A stretch of DNA of 64,000 nt from Streptomyces xinghaiensis S187 (lineage in GTDB: Bacteria > Actinomycetota > Actinomycetes > Streptomycetales > Streptomycetaceae). The notes below the pieces were generated by a model. It was not told where the DNA came from. It searched no databases and was given only the letters and a program-made list of their open reading frames with translations. The translations under genes were made by a program, and so were the position numbers. The DNA lies in the NCBI RefSeq assembly GCF_000220705.2, contig NZ_CP023202.1, positions 1,178,001 to 1,242,000 on the forward strand, written 5' to 3'. Positions 24,280 through 33,223 of the stretch are shown here, piece after piece (within the stretch, counting starts at the first letter, position 1; each line of letters starts with the position of its first letter).

Positions 24280-25653
24280 ATGACGATCACGGGGGGCGGT
24301 GGCCCGCGGCCACGCGGCACGGGGTGGCGGGAGGGAGCGGTCACGGCGACGGCGTTCACGCTCTGCCTGCTCGGCGGTGTGGTGCGGGTCGACAACACGC
24401 TGTCAGCGCCGCCCGCCGCCGCCTATGTCGTCGCCGTGGTGTCCTGTGCCGTGCTGCCGCTGCGGCACCGGGCGCCCGTGGCCGTCCTGGCGGCCACGAC
24501 CGCGGCCGGCGTGCTGGTGCCGCCGCTGGGGCTCCTGCTCACCCCGCTCATCGTGGCCCCCGCCGTGATCACCGCCTACTCCTACGCGCTCGCCGCACGC
24601 ACCGAACGGCGCGCGGCGAGCGCCGTGTCGCTCACTTCCGCGGTGCTGGCCGCCTCCGTCCCGCTGTTCGGGGACTTCTCGTGGAAGGACGCGAGCAGGA
24701 TGGTGGTGATGGCGGTGGTCCCGCTGCTGGCCGGTGTACTCGGCCGCTCGGTGCGGAACCGGCGGGCCTACCTGGCGACCGTGGAGGAGCGGGCCCGGCG
24801 GGCCGAGGAGGACCGGGACCAGGAGGCGCGCCGGAGAGTGGCCGGGGAACGGGTGCGCATCGCCCGGGAACTGCACGACCTGGTGGCCCACCAGATCACC
24901 CTGGCCAACGCGCAGGCCACGGTCGCGGCCCATCTCTTCGACACCCGCCCGGAGCAGACCCGCAAGAGCCTGGGGGAACTCGTCGAGACCACCGGTCACG
25001 CGCTCGACGAACTGCGGGCCACCGTCGGCCTGTTGCGTCAGTCCGGGGACGCGCCCGGCGACGCCTCCGGACCCGCCGAACCGGCCCCCGGGCTGTCCCG
25101 GCTTCCGGCACTCCTCGAATCCTTCCGCCGCGCGGGTCTGGAGGTGTCGGTGCACCGGGAGGGCACGGCCAGACCGCTGCCGCCGGGGGTGGACCTCACC
25201 GCCTACCGCATCGTCCAGGAGGCCCTGACCAACGTGACCAAGCACGCCGGTACCGGTAGCGCCCGGGTGCGCCTCGTCTGGAACCGCGATCGCGTGACCA
25301 TCACCGTCGCCGACGACGGAGGGGGCGCCCGTGCGGCGCCGGACCCGTCCGCGGGACCGGTTGGCTCCCCGGGGCCGCGTGCCTCCGCGGTGCCGGGCCG
25401 TCCGCCCGGTTACGGCCTGATCGGGATGCGGGAACGGGCCACCGCCGTCGGGGGGCACCTCTCCGCGGGCAGGCGCCCGGAGGGCGGCTTCCTCGTATCG
25501 GCCCAACTGCCCCTCCCGCCCGTCAGGGACACGGCGTGGAGGACTGACGGGGCGTCAACCACCGAGGAGGAGCGGATGGCCGGCGGGACGGCAGACGACG
25601 CGCGGCCGGACGGCGCGCGGACGGGCGGCGGAGAGGCCAGGGACGCGCCATGA
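24280..25653 (+). CDS. Sensor histidine kinase, HisKA_3 type
   Basis: 457 aa. The N-terminal 150 residues have about five hydrophobic segments (membrane sensor). The dimerisation box is RVRIARELHDLVAHQI with the phospho-accepting His in ELHD. The HATPase_c domain has EALTNVTKHA and GYGLIGMRERATAVGG. The C-terminal 60 residues are low-complexity. The start ATG has GGAGC about nine nt upstream. The stop overlaps the response-regulator start (ATGA), a standard pair. It lies 273 bp after the DUF1015 gene, a gap without a recognised gene, so membership of the cluster is uncertain. The stimulus is unknown. Confidence 0.9.
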   Translation: MTITGGGGPRPRGTGWREGAVTATAFTLCLLGGVVRVDNTLSAPPAAAYVVAVVSCAVLPLRHRAPVAVLAATTAAGVLVPPLGLLLTPLIVAPAVITAYSYALAARTERRAASAVSLTSAVLAASVPLFGDFSWKDASRMVVMAVVPLLAGVLGRSVRNRRAYLATVEERARRAEEDRDQEARRRVAGERVRIARELHDLVAHQITLANAQATVAAHLFDTRPEQTRKSLGELVETTGHALDELRATVGLLRQSGDAPGDASGPAEPAPGLSRLPALLESFRRAGLEVSVHREGTARPLPPGVDLTAYRIVQEALTNVTKHAGTGSARVRLVWNRDRVTITVADDGGGARAAPDPSAGPVGSPGPRASAVPGRPPGYGLIGMRERATAVGGHLSAGRRPEGGFLVSAQLPLPPVRDTAWRTDGASTTEEERMAGGTADDARPDGARTGGGEARDAP

Positions 25654-26366
25654 CGCTCCGGGTGCTGCTCGCCGACGACCAGGCACTGCTGCGCGGTGCG
25701 TTCCGGTTGCTTCTCGACACCGCCGACGACATCACCGTGGTCGGCGAGGCCGGCGACGGCAGGGAGGCCGTGCGACTCACCCGGGAACTGCGTCCGGACG
25801 TCGTGATCATGGATATCCGGATGCCCGGGGTGGACGGCCTCACCGCCACCTCGGAGATCTGCGCGGACCCGGAGCTGGCCGGCACCCGCGTCCTGATCCT
25901 CACCACGTACGAGACCGACGAGTACGTCGCCCAGGCGCTGCGCGCGGGGGCCGGCGGTTTCATCGGCAAGGGCATCGGGGCCGAGGAGCTGGCGGACGCG
26001 GTGCGGACGATCGCCGGCGGCGACACCCTCCTGTCCCCCGCCGCGATGCGTTCCCTGGTCGCCCGCTTCCTGGCCACACCGGACACCGCCCCGTCGCTCC
26101 ACTCCGAACGGCTCGCCGCGCTCACCCCGCGCGAACGCGAGATGGTGGCCCTGGTCGCGACCGGCCTGTCCAACCAGGAGATCGCCGAGCGGCTGTTCCT
26201 CAGCCCCTTCACCGTGCGCGCCCACGTGCAGCGCGCCATGACCAAGCTGGAGGCCCGCGACCGGGCCCAGCTCGTCGTCATCGCCTACCGGACGGGCCTG
26301 GTCCGCCCCGGCCCGAACGCCGGCACCAGTGGCGGCACCGGTGGCGGACCCGACTCGTCGCCGTAG
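25650..26366 (+). CDS. Response regulator, NarL/LuxR family
   Basis: 238 aa. Receiver domain 1-120 with acidic pocket LLADDQALLR, phospho-acceptor Asp in DVVIMDIRMPGVDG and Lys in GFIGKGIGAEEL. C-terminal LuxR HTH with LTPREREMVALVATGLSNQEIAERL and LSPFTVRAHVQRAM. It pairs with the kinase at 24280 through an ATGA overlap. A short Gly/Ser tail ends the protein. Targets are unknown, and the nearest candidates are the amino acid-modifying operon before it or the convergent monooxygenase genes. Confidence 0.93.
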   Translation: MTLRVLLADDQALLRGAFRLLLDTADDITVVGEAGDGREAVRLTRELRPDVVIMDIRMPGVDGLTATSEICADPELAGTRVLILTTYETDEYVAQALRAGAGGFIGKGIGAEELADAVRTIAGGDTLLSPAAMRSLVARFLATPDTAPSLHSERLAALTPREREMVALVATGLSNQEIAERLFLSPFTVRAHVQRAMTKLEARDRAQLVVIAYRTGLVRPGPNAGTSGGTGGGPDSSP

Positions 26367-26501
26367 GCCGGTCGGCCGGTACCGGAGCCGTCCGGCGGTG
26401 CCACGCAGCCGGCCGCGCGCGCCCATCTCCGCGGCCGGCCGCCGGGTGACGGGTGACGGGTGCTACTGACTGCGCGTCACCTCACGTCATCTCACGGCGC
26501 C

Positions 26502-27731
26502 TCACGGCACCGGGGCGAACTCCGGCAGTACAAGCGCCGAGTGGGCCGGCGGCGCCGGTGCGGCGGGCAGGGTCAGGAGCTCGCGCAGCATGGTGTTGCG
26601 CTGCTCCAGCGCCCGCGCCGTGGTGGGGAAGAGCCTGGCCGCGCCCTTGCCGGCCAGTGCCTGGTTCATGGCGGCGAACTCGCGGACGCCGCTTTCGTAG
26701 GCGGCGAACGCCTCCGTGTGGTCCCGGTGCGCGGCCAGGGCGTGGGCGAGCATGTAGGCACCGGCCAGCGCGAGGCTCGTGCCCTGCCCGGTGAGGAACG
26801 AGGGCGCGTACGCGGCGTCGCCGACCAGCACGACGCGACCGCTGGACCAGCGGGGCATACGGATCTGAGCGGCCGTGTCGACGAACAGGTCGTCCGCCTC
26901 GCGCAGGGCACCGGCCATGCCGGGGACCTTCCATCCCGCGCCCGCGAAGACCGTGGCGGCCAAGTCCCGCTGGGCGCCCGGGTCGCGGAGGGCTTCGGAC
27001 GGCGGTTCCGGCTGGTGGAAGTTGAGGAAGGCGTGCAGCTCCTCGTCGTCGTCCCCGACGGCGTAGAGGGCCGCGGCCTGCCCCGGGGTGTTCCACATCA
27101 CGAGTTCCCGTGAGAGCCCGAGGGTGTTCGGCATGGTGAAGACGGCGAAGCAGTAGCCGAGGTAGCGGTGGAATTGTTCTTCGGGACCGAACAGGGACTC
27201 CCGGGTCTGCGAGTGCATACCGTCGGCGCCGGCCACCAGGTCGAACGTGCGCCGCCGACCGCTGCGGAACGTGACGTCGACCCCTTGTGCGTGCTGGTCG
27301 AGGGTGTCGACGGAGTCGTCGAACAGGAATTCCACGTCGTCGCGCACCAGCGCGTGGAGGAGCGCGGCCAGATCCCCGCGGCGCACCTCCAGGTCCTGTC
27401 CCCCGGCACCGCCGGCGAGGGCGCGCGGGTCGACCGAGGCGACTTCACTGCCGTCGGCGTCGAGGAAGGTGAAGCGGCGCGAGTCGATGTGCGCGTCCCG
27501 TAGTCGCGGCAGGATCCCCATCCGCCGGACCACCTCCGTCGCCGTACCGCGGATGTCGATCGGGTAGCCGCCGTGGCGCGGCGCTCCCGCCTTCTCCACC
27601 ACGGTCACCGCGCATCCGGCCCGGTGCAGCCAGTAGGCCAGCGCGGGTCCGGCGATACCGGCCCCGGAGATCAGAACCCTGCGCTTCGCGGACGTCCCAG
27701 CGTCCGCCGTCAGCCCCGTACGTGTCGTCAT
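26502..27731 (-). CDS. FAD-dependent monooxygenase (group A, PHBH fold)
   Basis: 409 aa. The N-terminal Rossmann motif is VLISGAGIAGPALAYWL, then the mid motif LVAGADGMHSQTR (DG box) and the FAD/GD motif VVLVGDAAYAPSFLTGQGTS. The family includes aromatic hydroxylases and drug-inactivating enzymes such as TetX and rifampicin monooxygenases. Its partner gene at 27728 is a multidrug-type exporter in the same operon (ATGA overlap), which favours a detoxification pair. Substrate unknown. It converges with the response regulator at 26366 across 135 bp that contain only short direct repeats (GTGACGG, CCTCACG) and no gene. Confidence 0.92.
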   Translation of the reverse strand: MTTRTGLTADAGTSAKRRVLISGAGIAGPALAYWLHRAGCAVTVVEKAGAPRHGGYPIDIRGTATEVVRRMGILPRLRDAHIDSRRFTFLDADGSEVASVDPRALAGGAGGQDLEVRRGDLAALLHALVRDDVEFLFDDSVDTLDQHAQGVDVTFRSGRRRTFDLVAGADGMHSQTRESLFGPEEQFHRYLGYCFAVFTMPNTLGLSRELVMWNTPGQAAALYAVGDDDEELHAFLNFHQPEPPSEALRDPGAQRDLAATVFAGAGWKVPGMAGALREADDLFVDTAAQIRMPRWSSGRVVLVGDAAYAPSFLTGQGTSLALAGAYMLAHALAAHRDHTEAFAAYESGVREFAAMNQALAGKGAARLFPTTARALEQRNTMLRELLTLPAAPAPPAHSALVLPEFAPVP

Positions 27732-29140
27732 GCCCGGGCTCCCTTCCTGGTGATGCGGACAACGAGCAGTGACAGTGCGGCGATGAGGCCGGCGGTGACG
27801 AACCCCGTGACGAAGGCCGGTTCGGCCGGCAGGCCCGTCACCGGGTCGGTCCCGGCGGCGAGGATCGCGCCGCCGATCTGGACGCCCAGGGCGAAGCCGA
27901 TCACGCGGGTCACCACGAGCAGGCCGGTGACGACGCCGGTGTGCCCGGCCTCAACGGCGGTGGCGGTGCCGGCGAGGAGCGCCGTCGTGGCGGCGCCCGC
28001 GGCGAACGCGGTCAGCGTCTTGGCGAGGACGAGCTGCCAGGCGGCACTGTGCAGCGATGCCAGGGCGAGCAGTGTGCCCGCCGTGACGACGGTGCCGGCG
28101 ACGACCACGGCGCGCGGACCGAAGCGCCGCGCCGCGAGACCGCCGACCGAATCGCTGACGGCCCCGGCGATGGCGCCGGGCAGCAGGAACAGCCCGATCT
28201 CGGTGGTGCCGGCTCCGAAGCCGTACCCGTCGGCCGGTGCCGCGAACAGTTGCGGAAGCAGCAGGAGCACCATCCCGGCACTGGTGGTGATGACGAGGGT
28301 GAACACGCACGCACTCCACATGGCCGGCCTCGCCAGCACGCGCAGATCGACCATCGGCGCGGTCGCCCGGCGCTCGACGACGACCCACCCGGTCGCGAGA
28401 CCCGCCACGACCACTCCGATACCGCCGAGCGCCAGCGGCGGCAGGCCGGCGCTCGTCACCGTCACGAGCCCGAGCATCAGCGCGAGCAGCGTGCCGCTCA
28501 GCAGCACCGCGCCGGCCCAGTCGATCCCGTCCTCGTCCGGCCGGACCGGCGGGTCGTGCGGCATCAGCCGCGCCACGGCCAGCGTCGATGCGAGGATCGC
28601 GATGGTCGGCAGCACGAACATCCCGTGCCAGGACAGGCTTTCCGCGATCGGCCCGGCGACCAGCGTGCCCACGATGCTGCCGCCCGAGAACAGCGCGAGG
28701 ACCACCCCGATCGCCACCTGCGACTCTCTCACCGTGAGGTGCTTGCGCACCAGGATGAAGGAGAGGGGCAGCACGCCCACCATGACGCCCTGCAGCACCT
28801 GGCCGAGCAGCAGCACCGGCAGGTTCGGCGCCAGGCCGGCCAGCAGGCCGCCGGCCGAGACCACGGCCATCAGCCGGAGCAGCACCCGCCGTCCGCCGTA
28901 GCGGTCGCCGAGTTTGCCGGCGAGGGGCGTGACGACCGCGCCGGTGACGAGTAACGCGTTGCCGACCAGGGCCCCTTCGGCGGGACTGACCCCCAGCTCG
29001 CGTTGGAGCAGCGGAAGCGCGGGCTCGACCACGGACTGCAGGGTGCCGAGGGCGAGCGCCAGAACGCCGAGGGCGGCGATCGCCGGCCTCCCGACGCGGA
29101 CCCGGGAGGGGGATGGGGACGGGGAAAGGGACAACGCCAC
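27728..29140 (-). CDS. MFS transporter, DHA2-like multidrug exporter
   Basis: 470 aa, about 14 hydrophobic segments. The N-terminal Ser/Pro-rich 17 residues precede the first helix. The signature after helix 2 is AGKLGDRYGGRRVLL, the MFS G-x-x-x-D-x-x-G-R-R motif. SMDIVV-like DHA2 features are replaced by SVVEPALPLLQREL. The start is GTG at 29140. Its stop overlaps the monooxygenase start, so the two are co-translated. Likely exports a toxic compound handled by the monooxygenase. No adjacent TetR regulator is present. The two-component genes at 29369-31173 point toward it and may control it. Confidence 0.88.
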   Translation of the reverse strand: MALSLSPSPSPSRVRVGRPAIAALGVLALALGTLQSVVEPALPLLQRELGVSPAEGALVGNALLVTGAVVTPLAGKLGDRYGGRRVLLRLMAVVSAGGLLAGLAPNLPVLLLGQVLQGVMVGVLPLSFILVRKHLTVRESQVAIGVVLALFSGGSIVGTLVAGPIAESLSWHGMFVLPTIAILASTLAVARLMPHDPPVRPDEDGIDWAGAVLLSGTLLALMLGLVTVTSAGLPPLALGGIGVVVAGLATGWVVVERRATAPMVDLRVLARPAMWSACVFTLVITTSAGMVLLLLPQLFAAPADGYGFGAGTTEIGLFLLPGAIAGAVSDSVGGLAARRFGPRAVVVAGTVVTAGTLLALASLHSAAWQLVLAKTLTAFAAGAATTALLAGTATAVEAGHTGVVTGLLVVTRVIGFALGVQIGGAILAAGTDPVTGLPAEPAFVTGFVTAGLIAALSLLVVRITRKGARA

Positions 29141-29368
29141 TTGTCGATCACTCCAGACGCCGTTGGGCCAGGGGGAATGCGCGAGATCCGCGCGCTTCCC
29201 ACACTCCCCTCCGGCGCCCCGCCGGGCGTCGTCCCCCGGCGCCGTCTTCCCCTGGTGCGCCCGGACCAGCCGGTCACGCGCCCTGGTGCGTGCGCACTAC
29301 GGGCCGTGCCGCCGCAGGGCAGTCGAAAGGGAGCGGTGGGCCCAGGGGGCGGCCGACGCACCCGGCCG

Positions 29369-30025
29369 CTATCTGCCGGGGGCGACGAGCCCCGATTCGT
29401 ACGCCGCCACTACGGCTTGTGCCCTGCTGTCCAGGTTGAGCTTGGTCATCGTGCGGTTGAGGTGGGTCTTGACGGTCGCCTCGCTGATGTAGAGGCGGTC
29501 GGCGATCTCCAGGTTGGACAGACCACCCGCGATCAGTCTCAGGACCTCCCGTTCGCGGGAGGTCAGTGCCTGCAGATCGGGCGGCTGTTCGCATGCGGTC
29601 CGGCGGGCGTACGCCTCGACCAGGCGGCGGGTGACGCTGGGCGCGAAGAGCGCGTCACCACCGGCGACCACGGTCACCGCGGCGAGCAGCCGTTCGGGGC
29701 CGGAGTCCTTGAGCAGAAAACCGGAGGCTCCGGCGCGCAGCGCCCCGTACACGTATTCGTCGAGGTCGAAGGTGGTCAGGATCAGGATCCGGGGCACGGG
29801 GTCGGCGGCCTGGGCGAGGATGCGTTCGGTGGCCTCGATGCCGTTCATGCCGGGCATGCGGATGTCCATCAGGATCACCTCGGGGGCGGCCTCGGCGGCG
29901 AGCGCCACGGCCTCCTCGCCGCTGCCGGCCTCGCCGACCACGTCGATGCCGGGTGCGGCGTGCAGCAGGCCCACCAGGCCGGCCCGTATGAGGTACTGGT
30001 CGTCCACGACGAGCACGGTTGTCAT
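29369..30025 (-). CDS. Response regulator, NarL/LuxR family (second pair)
   Basis: 218 aa. The receiver domain has TTVLVVDDQYLIRAG, phospho-acceptor in EVILMDIRMPGMNG, and Lys in GFLLKDSGPERL. The LuxR HTH has LTSREREVLRLIAGGLSNLEIADRL and ISEATVKTHLNRTM. The ATG at 30025 overlaps the kinase stop (ATGA). Downstream lies a 228-bp stretch without a gene and then the exporter/monooxygenase operon on the same strand, so it may be the direct regulator of those genes (inference). Confidence 0.93.
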   Translation of the reverse strand: MTTVLVVDDQYLIRAGLVGLLHAAPGIDVVGEAGSGEEAVALAAEAAPEVILMDIRMPGMNGIEATERILAQAADPVPRILILTTFDLDEYVYGALRAGASGFLLKDSGPERLLAAVTVVAGGDALFAPSVTRRLVEAYARRTACEQPPDLQALTSREREVLRLIAGGLSNLEIADRLYISEATVKTHLNRTMTKLNLDSRAQAVVAAYESGLVAPGR

Positions 30026-31173
30026 GTGGTCGTGCCGTCCCCCCGCCTCGCGGCCCGCGCGGAGGTCGGCAGGGTCAGCCGCACGGCGAAACCCCCTTGC
30101 TCCCGCGGGCCGATGCTGATCTGCCCACCGTAGAGCTTGGCCCGCTCGCGCATGCCCAGCAAGCCGTGCCCGCCGCCGCTGCGGACTCTGTCCGGAATCA
30201 CCCCCTCTCCGTCGTCCGCCACCGAGACGGTCACCTGGTGCGGCTCGTAGGTGAGCCGTACCTCCGCACGCGCGCCCGGGGCGTGTTTCACCACATTGGT
30301 GAGCGCCTCCTGCACCACCCGGTAGGCGCACAGCTCCACACCCGGGGCGAGCGGGCGCGGAGTGCCCTCGACGGTCACGGCGACGGGCACCCCGCCGGCG
30401 CGGATGCGTTCGGCCATCTCTTCGAGGCGGGCCAGGCCCGGCATCGGGGCGGAGGGGGCGCCGTCGTCGGCGGCGCGCAGCACCATGAGCATGCGGCGCA
30501 GCTCGTCGAGAGCCTCCTTGCCGGTGGCGTCGATGGTGTCGAGTGCGGCACGGGCGGTCCGCCGGTCGGTGTCGAAGACGAACCGGGCGAGACCGGTCTG
30601 CACGGAGATCACGGACATGTGGTGGGCGACCACATCGTGCAGTTCGCGGGCGATCCGGCCGCGTTCCTCGGCCACTTCTCGACGGGCCCGGTCGGCCTGC
30701 TCCCGGCGCAGCTGCCGGGTCAGCTCGGCCGAGCGGCGGGCGACGACGCCGAACCGCCACAGCACCGCCGGATAGACCAGGGCCTGCCCGACGACGGACG
30801 GCCAGGAGTCGGTGTGGCTGACGGCGCCCGCGTAGATCCATACCCCGCCCAGCAGCGCCGCGCAGGGGAGGGAGACGCACACGGCTCGCAGGGAGGCGAC
30901 GGTGTAGACGGCGAGCAGGGGGCCGAAGCTGCACACCACGGCCCAGTAGCCGGCGGTGATGTACACCAGCCAGGTCGCGTGCACGAGACCGCAGACCACG
31001 ACCGGGGCCCGCCCGCGGAACACCAGCGGCAGATGGACGAGGACCACCAGGGCGTAGGCGGTCGCGTCGAGCGGCTTCTGCCCCTGGCGCGCGGCCTCCT
31101 GTCCCAGCAGCAGGGCCACACTGGTCAGCGCCGCCGCGATCAGCGCGTCGACGGCGAGGGAGCGGATCCGCAT
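30022..31173 (-). CDS. Sensor histidine kinase, HisKA_3 type (second pair)
   Basis: 383 aa from ATG 31173, which has no clear Shine-Dalgarno. A TTG at 31278 would extend it by 35 basic residues. It has five to six hydrophobic N-terminal segments (to about residue 150), RGRIARELHDVVAHHMSVIS with the phospho-His, and HATPase_c motifs EALTNVVKHAPG and GHGLLGMRERAKLYGG. It forms a NarL-type pair with the regulator at 29369. It is divergently oriented to the small exported-protein gene at 31482. Confidence 0.9.
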   Translation of the reverse strand: MRIRSLAVDALIAAALTSVALLLGQEAARQGQKPLDATAYALVVLVHLPLVFRGRAPVVVCGLVHATWLVYITAGYWAVVCSFGPLLAVYTVASLRAVCVSLPCAALLGGVWIYAGAVSHTDSWPSVVGQALVYPAVLWRFGVVARRSAELTRQLRREQADRARREVAEERGRIARELHDVVAHHMSVISVQTGLARFVFDTDRRTARAALDTIDATGKEALDELRRMLMVLRAADDGAPSAPMPGLARLEEMAERIRAGGVPVAVTVEGTPRPLAPGVELCAYRVVQEALTNVVKHAPGARAEVRLTYEPHQVTVSVADDGEGVIPDRVRSGGGHGLLGMRERAKLYGGQISIGPREQGGFAVRLTLPTSARAARRGDGTTT

Positions 31174-31481
31174 CGCAGCAGCGTAAGGCCGGTATCGGCG
31201 ATGGGCGTCAAACCAGCGTGGTACAGCGCGGGTTGGAGATGCCGAACGGCTACCGCCCTGGTCCGCCCGGGAGTTCAACCGTGCGCGGGACGCGGCCCGC
31301 GCGCGGCGGATCGTACGTTCACATCACCGGCCGGCGGGGCTCGTGCCCCGGCACGGGGGGCCATGGGGTATCGCCCCGCCGGCCGGCGGCCCCTGGAATT
31401 CGCCGGGCCGGGCCGGGGCCGTTCCGCGCAAGCACGCAAGCAGGCAGACACATCAGCAGTCAGCAACCAAAGGGGAAAGTC
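31174..31481. other. Intergenic region between kinase and exported-protein gene
   Basis: 308 bp between divergent genes. It should hold both promoters but I see no convincing hexamer pair. An AAAGGGGAAAG ribosome-binding site lies directly before the ATG at 31482. No RNA gene or repeat is visible. Confidence 0.4.
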
Positions 31482-32042
31482 ATGCGTATCCCGCGTACCC
31501 GCACACGCCCTGCGGCACTGGGCGTCGCCCTTGCCGCGACGGCAACACTGTTCGCCGGCGGCACGGAACGGGGACGTGGTGGGCACGGTCGCGCGGGACA
31601 TGGCGGGCTTCATGCTCACCCGGTCCGGCGACGAGTACCGCCCGCCCTGACCGAGCTGTTCGCCTTCGCCCGTGAGGCGGACGGGGACGAGAGCAGCACG
31701 AGCCGCTCTCCCGTGGTGGACGTGGCGAACGCATGGGAACTCCGGTCCATGCTGGAAGTCACGGCACCGGGCACGGAACTCGGATACGAGACCAGCGGGC
31801 GGACGCGAACCGCCTACCTGGTGCACCCGGAATCATGGGCGCGCGCGTCCGCCGAGTGGACCGACCCGCCGACCGTGCACCAGTGCGGACCGCAACAGCT
31901 CTGGTCCGCACTGGAACGCATCCGCAACCGGCTGAACGCGGAAGGCTCGTTGCCGTTGCTCGGTGCGCGTGTGCGCATCACGCCCGATGGGGTGTGCCAC
32001 CTGTCCCGGGGGAGGTGGCAGGTATCCATGGGGGCGCGATAG
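31482..32042 (+). CDS. Small secreted protein of unknown function, with compensated frameshifts
   Basis: 186 aa as annotated, opened by a signal peptide (MRIPRTRTRPAALGVALAAT then ATLFAGG). From about 31555 to 31643 the annotated frame has poor GC3 and an Arg/Gly/His-rich reading, whereas the neighbouring frame reads AARNGDVVGTVARDMAG, then FMLTRSGDEYRPP with almost every third base G or C. After that the annotated frame again looks coding (LTELFAFAREADGDESS ... WELRSMLEVTAPGTELGY). The simplest view is two compensating single-base indels, which change about 28 residues but keep the gene open. They may be sequencing errors or real decay. No family recognised. The C-terminal half is hydrophilic with one Cys pair. 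Confidence 0.6.
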   Translation: MRIPRTRTRPAALGVALAATATLFAGGTERGRGGHGRAGHGGLHAHPVRRRVPPALTELFAFAREADGDESSTSRSPVVDVANAWELRSMLEVTAPGTELGYETSGRTRTAYLVHPESWARASAEWTDPPTVHQCGPQQLWSALERIRNRLNAEGSLPLLGARVRITPDGVCHLSRGRWQVSMGAR

Positions 32043-32119
32043 CCGGCGGACATGACGTCACGTCACGCGCGAACTGGACGGATCGTGATTACGCAAAGAC
32101 CTCGCTGACAGCAACGGGA

Positions 32120-32776
32120 CTACTGGAAGCGTGCGGCGCGACGGCGCCTGGCAGGCGCGAAGGCATCGATCGTTCCGGCGCCCTCACCGGGTGTGCCGTT
32201 CCATCCCCGGATACGGGCGGTGAGACGGTCCATGCGGGGGTCTCCGGGCTTGACGTCGATGTGGAAGTGGGACTGTTTCACCGGCTTCAGGTCCCCGCCC
32301 CACACCACGACGCCTTCGCAATCGGTGAGGATGTCCGTGACGACGATCCGTTCGGCCTCGTTCATGCCGGTGTTCTTGACGTCGGCGCCGAGCGGGTAAT
32401 GCAGGGGGCGGATCGCGAGGGCGGTGCCTGACAGATGGTTCGACTCGAACGGAGCACCGACATTTCGGTTGGTGGTGTGCCCCTGGATGTCACCGGATTT
32501 GAGCATGTCAATCTCATAGGCGAACCGGCGGGCCACGTACAGCAGTACCGTCGCCGCGTCGCCCTCGGCTAGGGAGACCTCGACGTCCGTGCCCTCCACC
32601 TGGTGCTTCCGGGCGTGGTCAAGGACGGGCCAGCCGTTCGCGGACCGGGGCGGTCTCCATGTGCGCTCGCTGGAAGCTGGGGCGGCCTGCACGGGTCCAG
32701 TAGCCGTCAGGGCGAATGTGGCCCCGGCTCCGAGGCCGAGGCCGAGAGCCCGTCTACGCGGCAAGCTTGTTGTCAC
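32120..32776 (-). CDS. Tat-exported M15-like (VanY/L,D-peptidase fold) protein
   Basis: 218 aa, GTG start, twin-arginine signal LPRRRALGLGLGAGATFALT. The core has ESNHLSGTALAIRP (111-124) and SHFHIDVKPGDPR (169-181). This resembles the M15 pattern S-x-H-x-x-G-x-A-x-D ... H-x-x. His114 and His170/172 are kept but the Asp ligand is Ala. It may therefore be a peptidoglycan peptidase with an altered site or a binding protein. It is homologous to the 36643-37389 product, in which the His residues are also lost. Its gene overlaps the membrane-protein gene upstream by 23 nt. The same gene order recurs on the right side of the locus. Confidence 0.8.
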   Translation of the reverse strand: MTTSLPRRRALGLGLGAGATFALTATGPVQAAPASSERTWRPPRSANGWPVLDHARKHQVEGTDVEVSLAEGDAATVLLYVARRFAYEIDMLKSGDIQGHTTNRNVGAPFESNHLSGTALAIRPLHYPLGADVKNTGMNEAERIVVTDILTDCEGVVVWGGDLKPVKQSHFHIDVKPGDPRMDRLTARIRGWNGTPGEGAGTIDAFAPARRRRAARFQ

Positions 32777-33212
32777 GAGGAGCCTTTCTGGATTTGTGGC
32801 GGTTGTTGAAGAGCAGCGCGGAGCAAACGACGGAGCAGGCCAGCCCCGCGTACAGCAGGGGCGTGACCCAGAACCACACCTTTTCGGTGCTGTGGCCGCT
32901 GCTCCAGTGACAGGTGATGGACGGAGGGAAGCTGTGCACGCTCACCGACGTCAGGCTGTAGTTCCGTCCTGCATCCATGTACACGCCATTGCCGGTCCGG
33001 TCCCCGCACAGATTGAGCGGGTTCGTGAAGGCGAGCCCGTAGACGGTTCCGGCCCCGTAAGCGGCGATCGCTGCCGCGATCCCGAGCACTGCCCAGCGGG
33101 CCGGCCACGAGGGCTTCCTTCTGGTCACCCACCATGCGTACGGAAGTGTCCCGACGACGAGGAGAAGGAGCGTGATCGCAGGCGGACCGAGGAACGTGAA
33201 CAGAGACACCAT
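32754..33212 (-). CDS. Three-TM membrane protein with two-cysteine outer loop
   Basis: 152 aa. Helices at about 6-28 (FLGPPAITLLLLVVG), 38-60 (AVLGIAAAIAAYGAG) and 110-133 (VWFWVTPLLYAGLAC). The loop between helices 2 and 3 (about 50 residues) should be outside and has Cys in NLCGDRTGNG and SITCHWSSG. The tail is basic (NNRHKSRKAPRDNK). It has no known domain. Topology, loop cysteines and position before an M15-like gene match the 36147-36638 product. The start is ATG 33212; a GTG one codon upstream is possible. Confidence 0.75.
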   Translation of the reverse strand: MVSLFTFLGPPAITLLLLVVGTLPYAWWVTRRKPSWPARWAVLGIAAAIAAYGAGTVYGLAFTNPLNLCGDRTGNGVYMDAGRNYSLTSVSVHSFPPSITCHWSSGHSTEKVWFWVTPLLYAGLACSVVCSALLFNNRHKSRKAPRDNKLAA

Positions 33213-33223
33213 GCGCCCTGACG

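Noticed and set aside
24099..24398. Leftward open frame of 99 codons before the histidine kinase
   Set aside because: It overlaps the kinase start, has no ribosome-binding site and no recognisable sequence.
31218..31480. Extension of the small secreted protein to an upstream start (MVQRGLEMPNG)
   Set aside because: The added residues are Arg/Gly/Pro-rich and would bury the clear signal peptide. The ATG at 31482 has a good ribosome-binding site.
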